This document shows positions 63,593 to 64,000 of a stretch of DNA of 64,000 nucleotides, piece after piece. This stretch comes from Streptomyces sp. NBC_01471 (GTDB lineage Bacteria; Actinomycetota; Actinomycetes; Streptomycetales; Streptomycetaceae). The notes beneath the pieces were generated by a model. It had not been told where the DNA came from, did no database searches, and saw nothing but the letters and a program-made list of their open reading frames with translations. Each line of letters begins with the position of its first letter. Position 1 is the first letter of the stretch. Location of the stretch: positions 7,557,501 through 7,621,500 of the forward strand of contig NZ_CP109450.1 in the NCBI RefSeq assembly GCF_041438865.1. Reading direction: 5' to 3'. Position numbers and translations under genes: made by a program.

Positions 63593-63796
63593 ATGGCCAG
63601 TGGCACCGTTAAGTGGTTCAACGCGGAAAAGGGTTTCGGCTTCATTGAGCAGGATGGTGGGGGCCCGGACGTCTTCGCCCACTACTCCAACATCAACGCT
63701 CAGGGCTTCCGCGAGCTGCAGGAGGGCCAGAAGGTGAACTTCGACATCACGCAGGGCCAGAAGGGCCCGCAGGCGGAGAACATCGTTCCCGCCTGA
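63593..63796 (+). CDS. Cold-shock protein (CspA family)
   Basis: A 67-aa single cold-shock domain that binds single-stranded RNA/DNA. MASGTVKWFNAEKGFGFIEQ carries RNP1 (KGFGFI) and VFAHYSN the RNP2-type motif; the length and C-terminus (GPQAENIVPA) are typical. GGAGG is 7 nt before the ATG. It is followed by a perfect terminator. Confidence 0.97.
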   Translation: MASGTVKWFNAEKGFGFIEQDGGGPDVFAHYSNINAQGFRELQEGQKVNFDITQGQKGPQAENIVPA

Positions 63797-63805
63797 TCCA
63801 CGCGT

Positions 63806-63839
63806 GTGCCCGCCTCCGGCCTGTGCCGGAGGCGGGCAC
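63806..63839 (+). terminator. Perfect hairpin terminator after the cold-shock gene
   Basis: Perfect 15-bp stem (63806-63820 with 63825-63839), loop CTGT, starting 10 nt after the stop. The last 160 bases of the window contain no gene that I can support. Confidence 0.9.
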
Positions 63840-64000
63840 TGCCGTTTCCGGATCTTCACGGAGTGTTCGCCCCTGCTGAGGCCCCCGCTGCGGCCCCCGT
63901 ACCGGCCTTCGTACCGGGGCGCGCCGGTGTGCGATGGACCGTACGGGCGTGTTCCGCAGGTGCGTTCCCCTGTTTGTGTGGATGATCTCCTGGGCAGCGA

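Noticed and set aside
63840..64000. Start of a DEAD-box helicase beyond the cold-shock gene
   Set aside because: Helicase genes are often found there in Streptomyces, but no start codon with coding pattern or helicase motif is visible before the window ends.

Overview
The window is a high-GC actinobacterial chromosome segment, almost certainly Streptomyces or a close relative. The evidence is strong G/C at third codon positions, frequent GTG starts, secreted chitinase, GH16 glucanase and streptogrisin-type protease genes, a chitinase promoter with DasR-type direct repeats, an LAXTG sortase substrate, a CYP105-like P450 with its 3Fe-4S ferredoxin, several SpoIIE-type phosphatases and F420-dependent enzymes. 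I recognised no rRNA, tRNA, CRISPR array, insertion sequence, prophage or attachment site. The mix of housekeeping and catabolic genes looks like chromosomal core or near-core rather than a mobile island.

Layout. 1-3310: sugar ABC importer (permease cut by the window edge, lipoprotein binding protein) divergent from a LacI regulator. 3406-6732: AidB-like acyl-CoA dehydrogenase with a TetR regulator, then a methyltransferase. 6814-8650: secreted GH18 chitinase with its regulatory repeats. 9003-11825: phosphoglucomutase convergent with a short second type of Rho factor. 12266-17451: DUF5709 protein, baeRF-type protein, glutaminase-STAS fusion, secreted GH16 glucanase and a sortase-anchored surface protein. 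17617-19640: dhaK-dhaL-dhaM dihydroxyacetone kinase operon. 20150-21915: YihY/BrkB membrane protein and a DJ-1/PfpI protein. 22185-28452: three-subunit molybdenum formate dehydrogenase followed at once by an F420-dependent oxidoreductase, then a SpoIIE phosphatase and a rubredoxin-like/MBL protein. 31150-36457: metal block (CopA, CopZ-like chaperone behind a CsoR-type box, CDF exporter, His-rich membrane protein, DUF305 lipoprotein). 36567-42007: two unrecognised proteins (one with an exact hexapeptide repeat), GAF-SpoIIE phosphatase, DedA, a pair of CrcB fluoride channels and a PAP2 phosphatase. 42203-47619: peptidase E, IclR regulator, and a tight operon of DUF1177, NCS1-type permease and M20 peptidase. 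47777-49918: MarR divergent from ferredoxin-P450. 50111-51706: HtpX and PspAB. 51725-56529: hypothetical protein, APC permease coupled to a GT-C-like membrane protein. 56857-59623: MarR-MFS-cysteine hydrolase operon. 59673-61598: SpoIIE phosphatase and MASE1 membrane protein. 61935-63098: S1 protease behind a CebR-like box. 63593-63796: cold-shock protein.

The parts suggest a saprophyte feeding on polymers (chitin, beta-glucan, protein), with compact regulator-operator-operon modules whose operators can often be read in the sequence. The least explained modules are the DUF1177/permease/M20 operon, the formate dehydrogenase-F420 enzyme linkage, and the short Rho paralogue.
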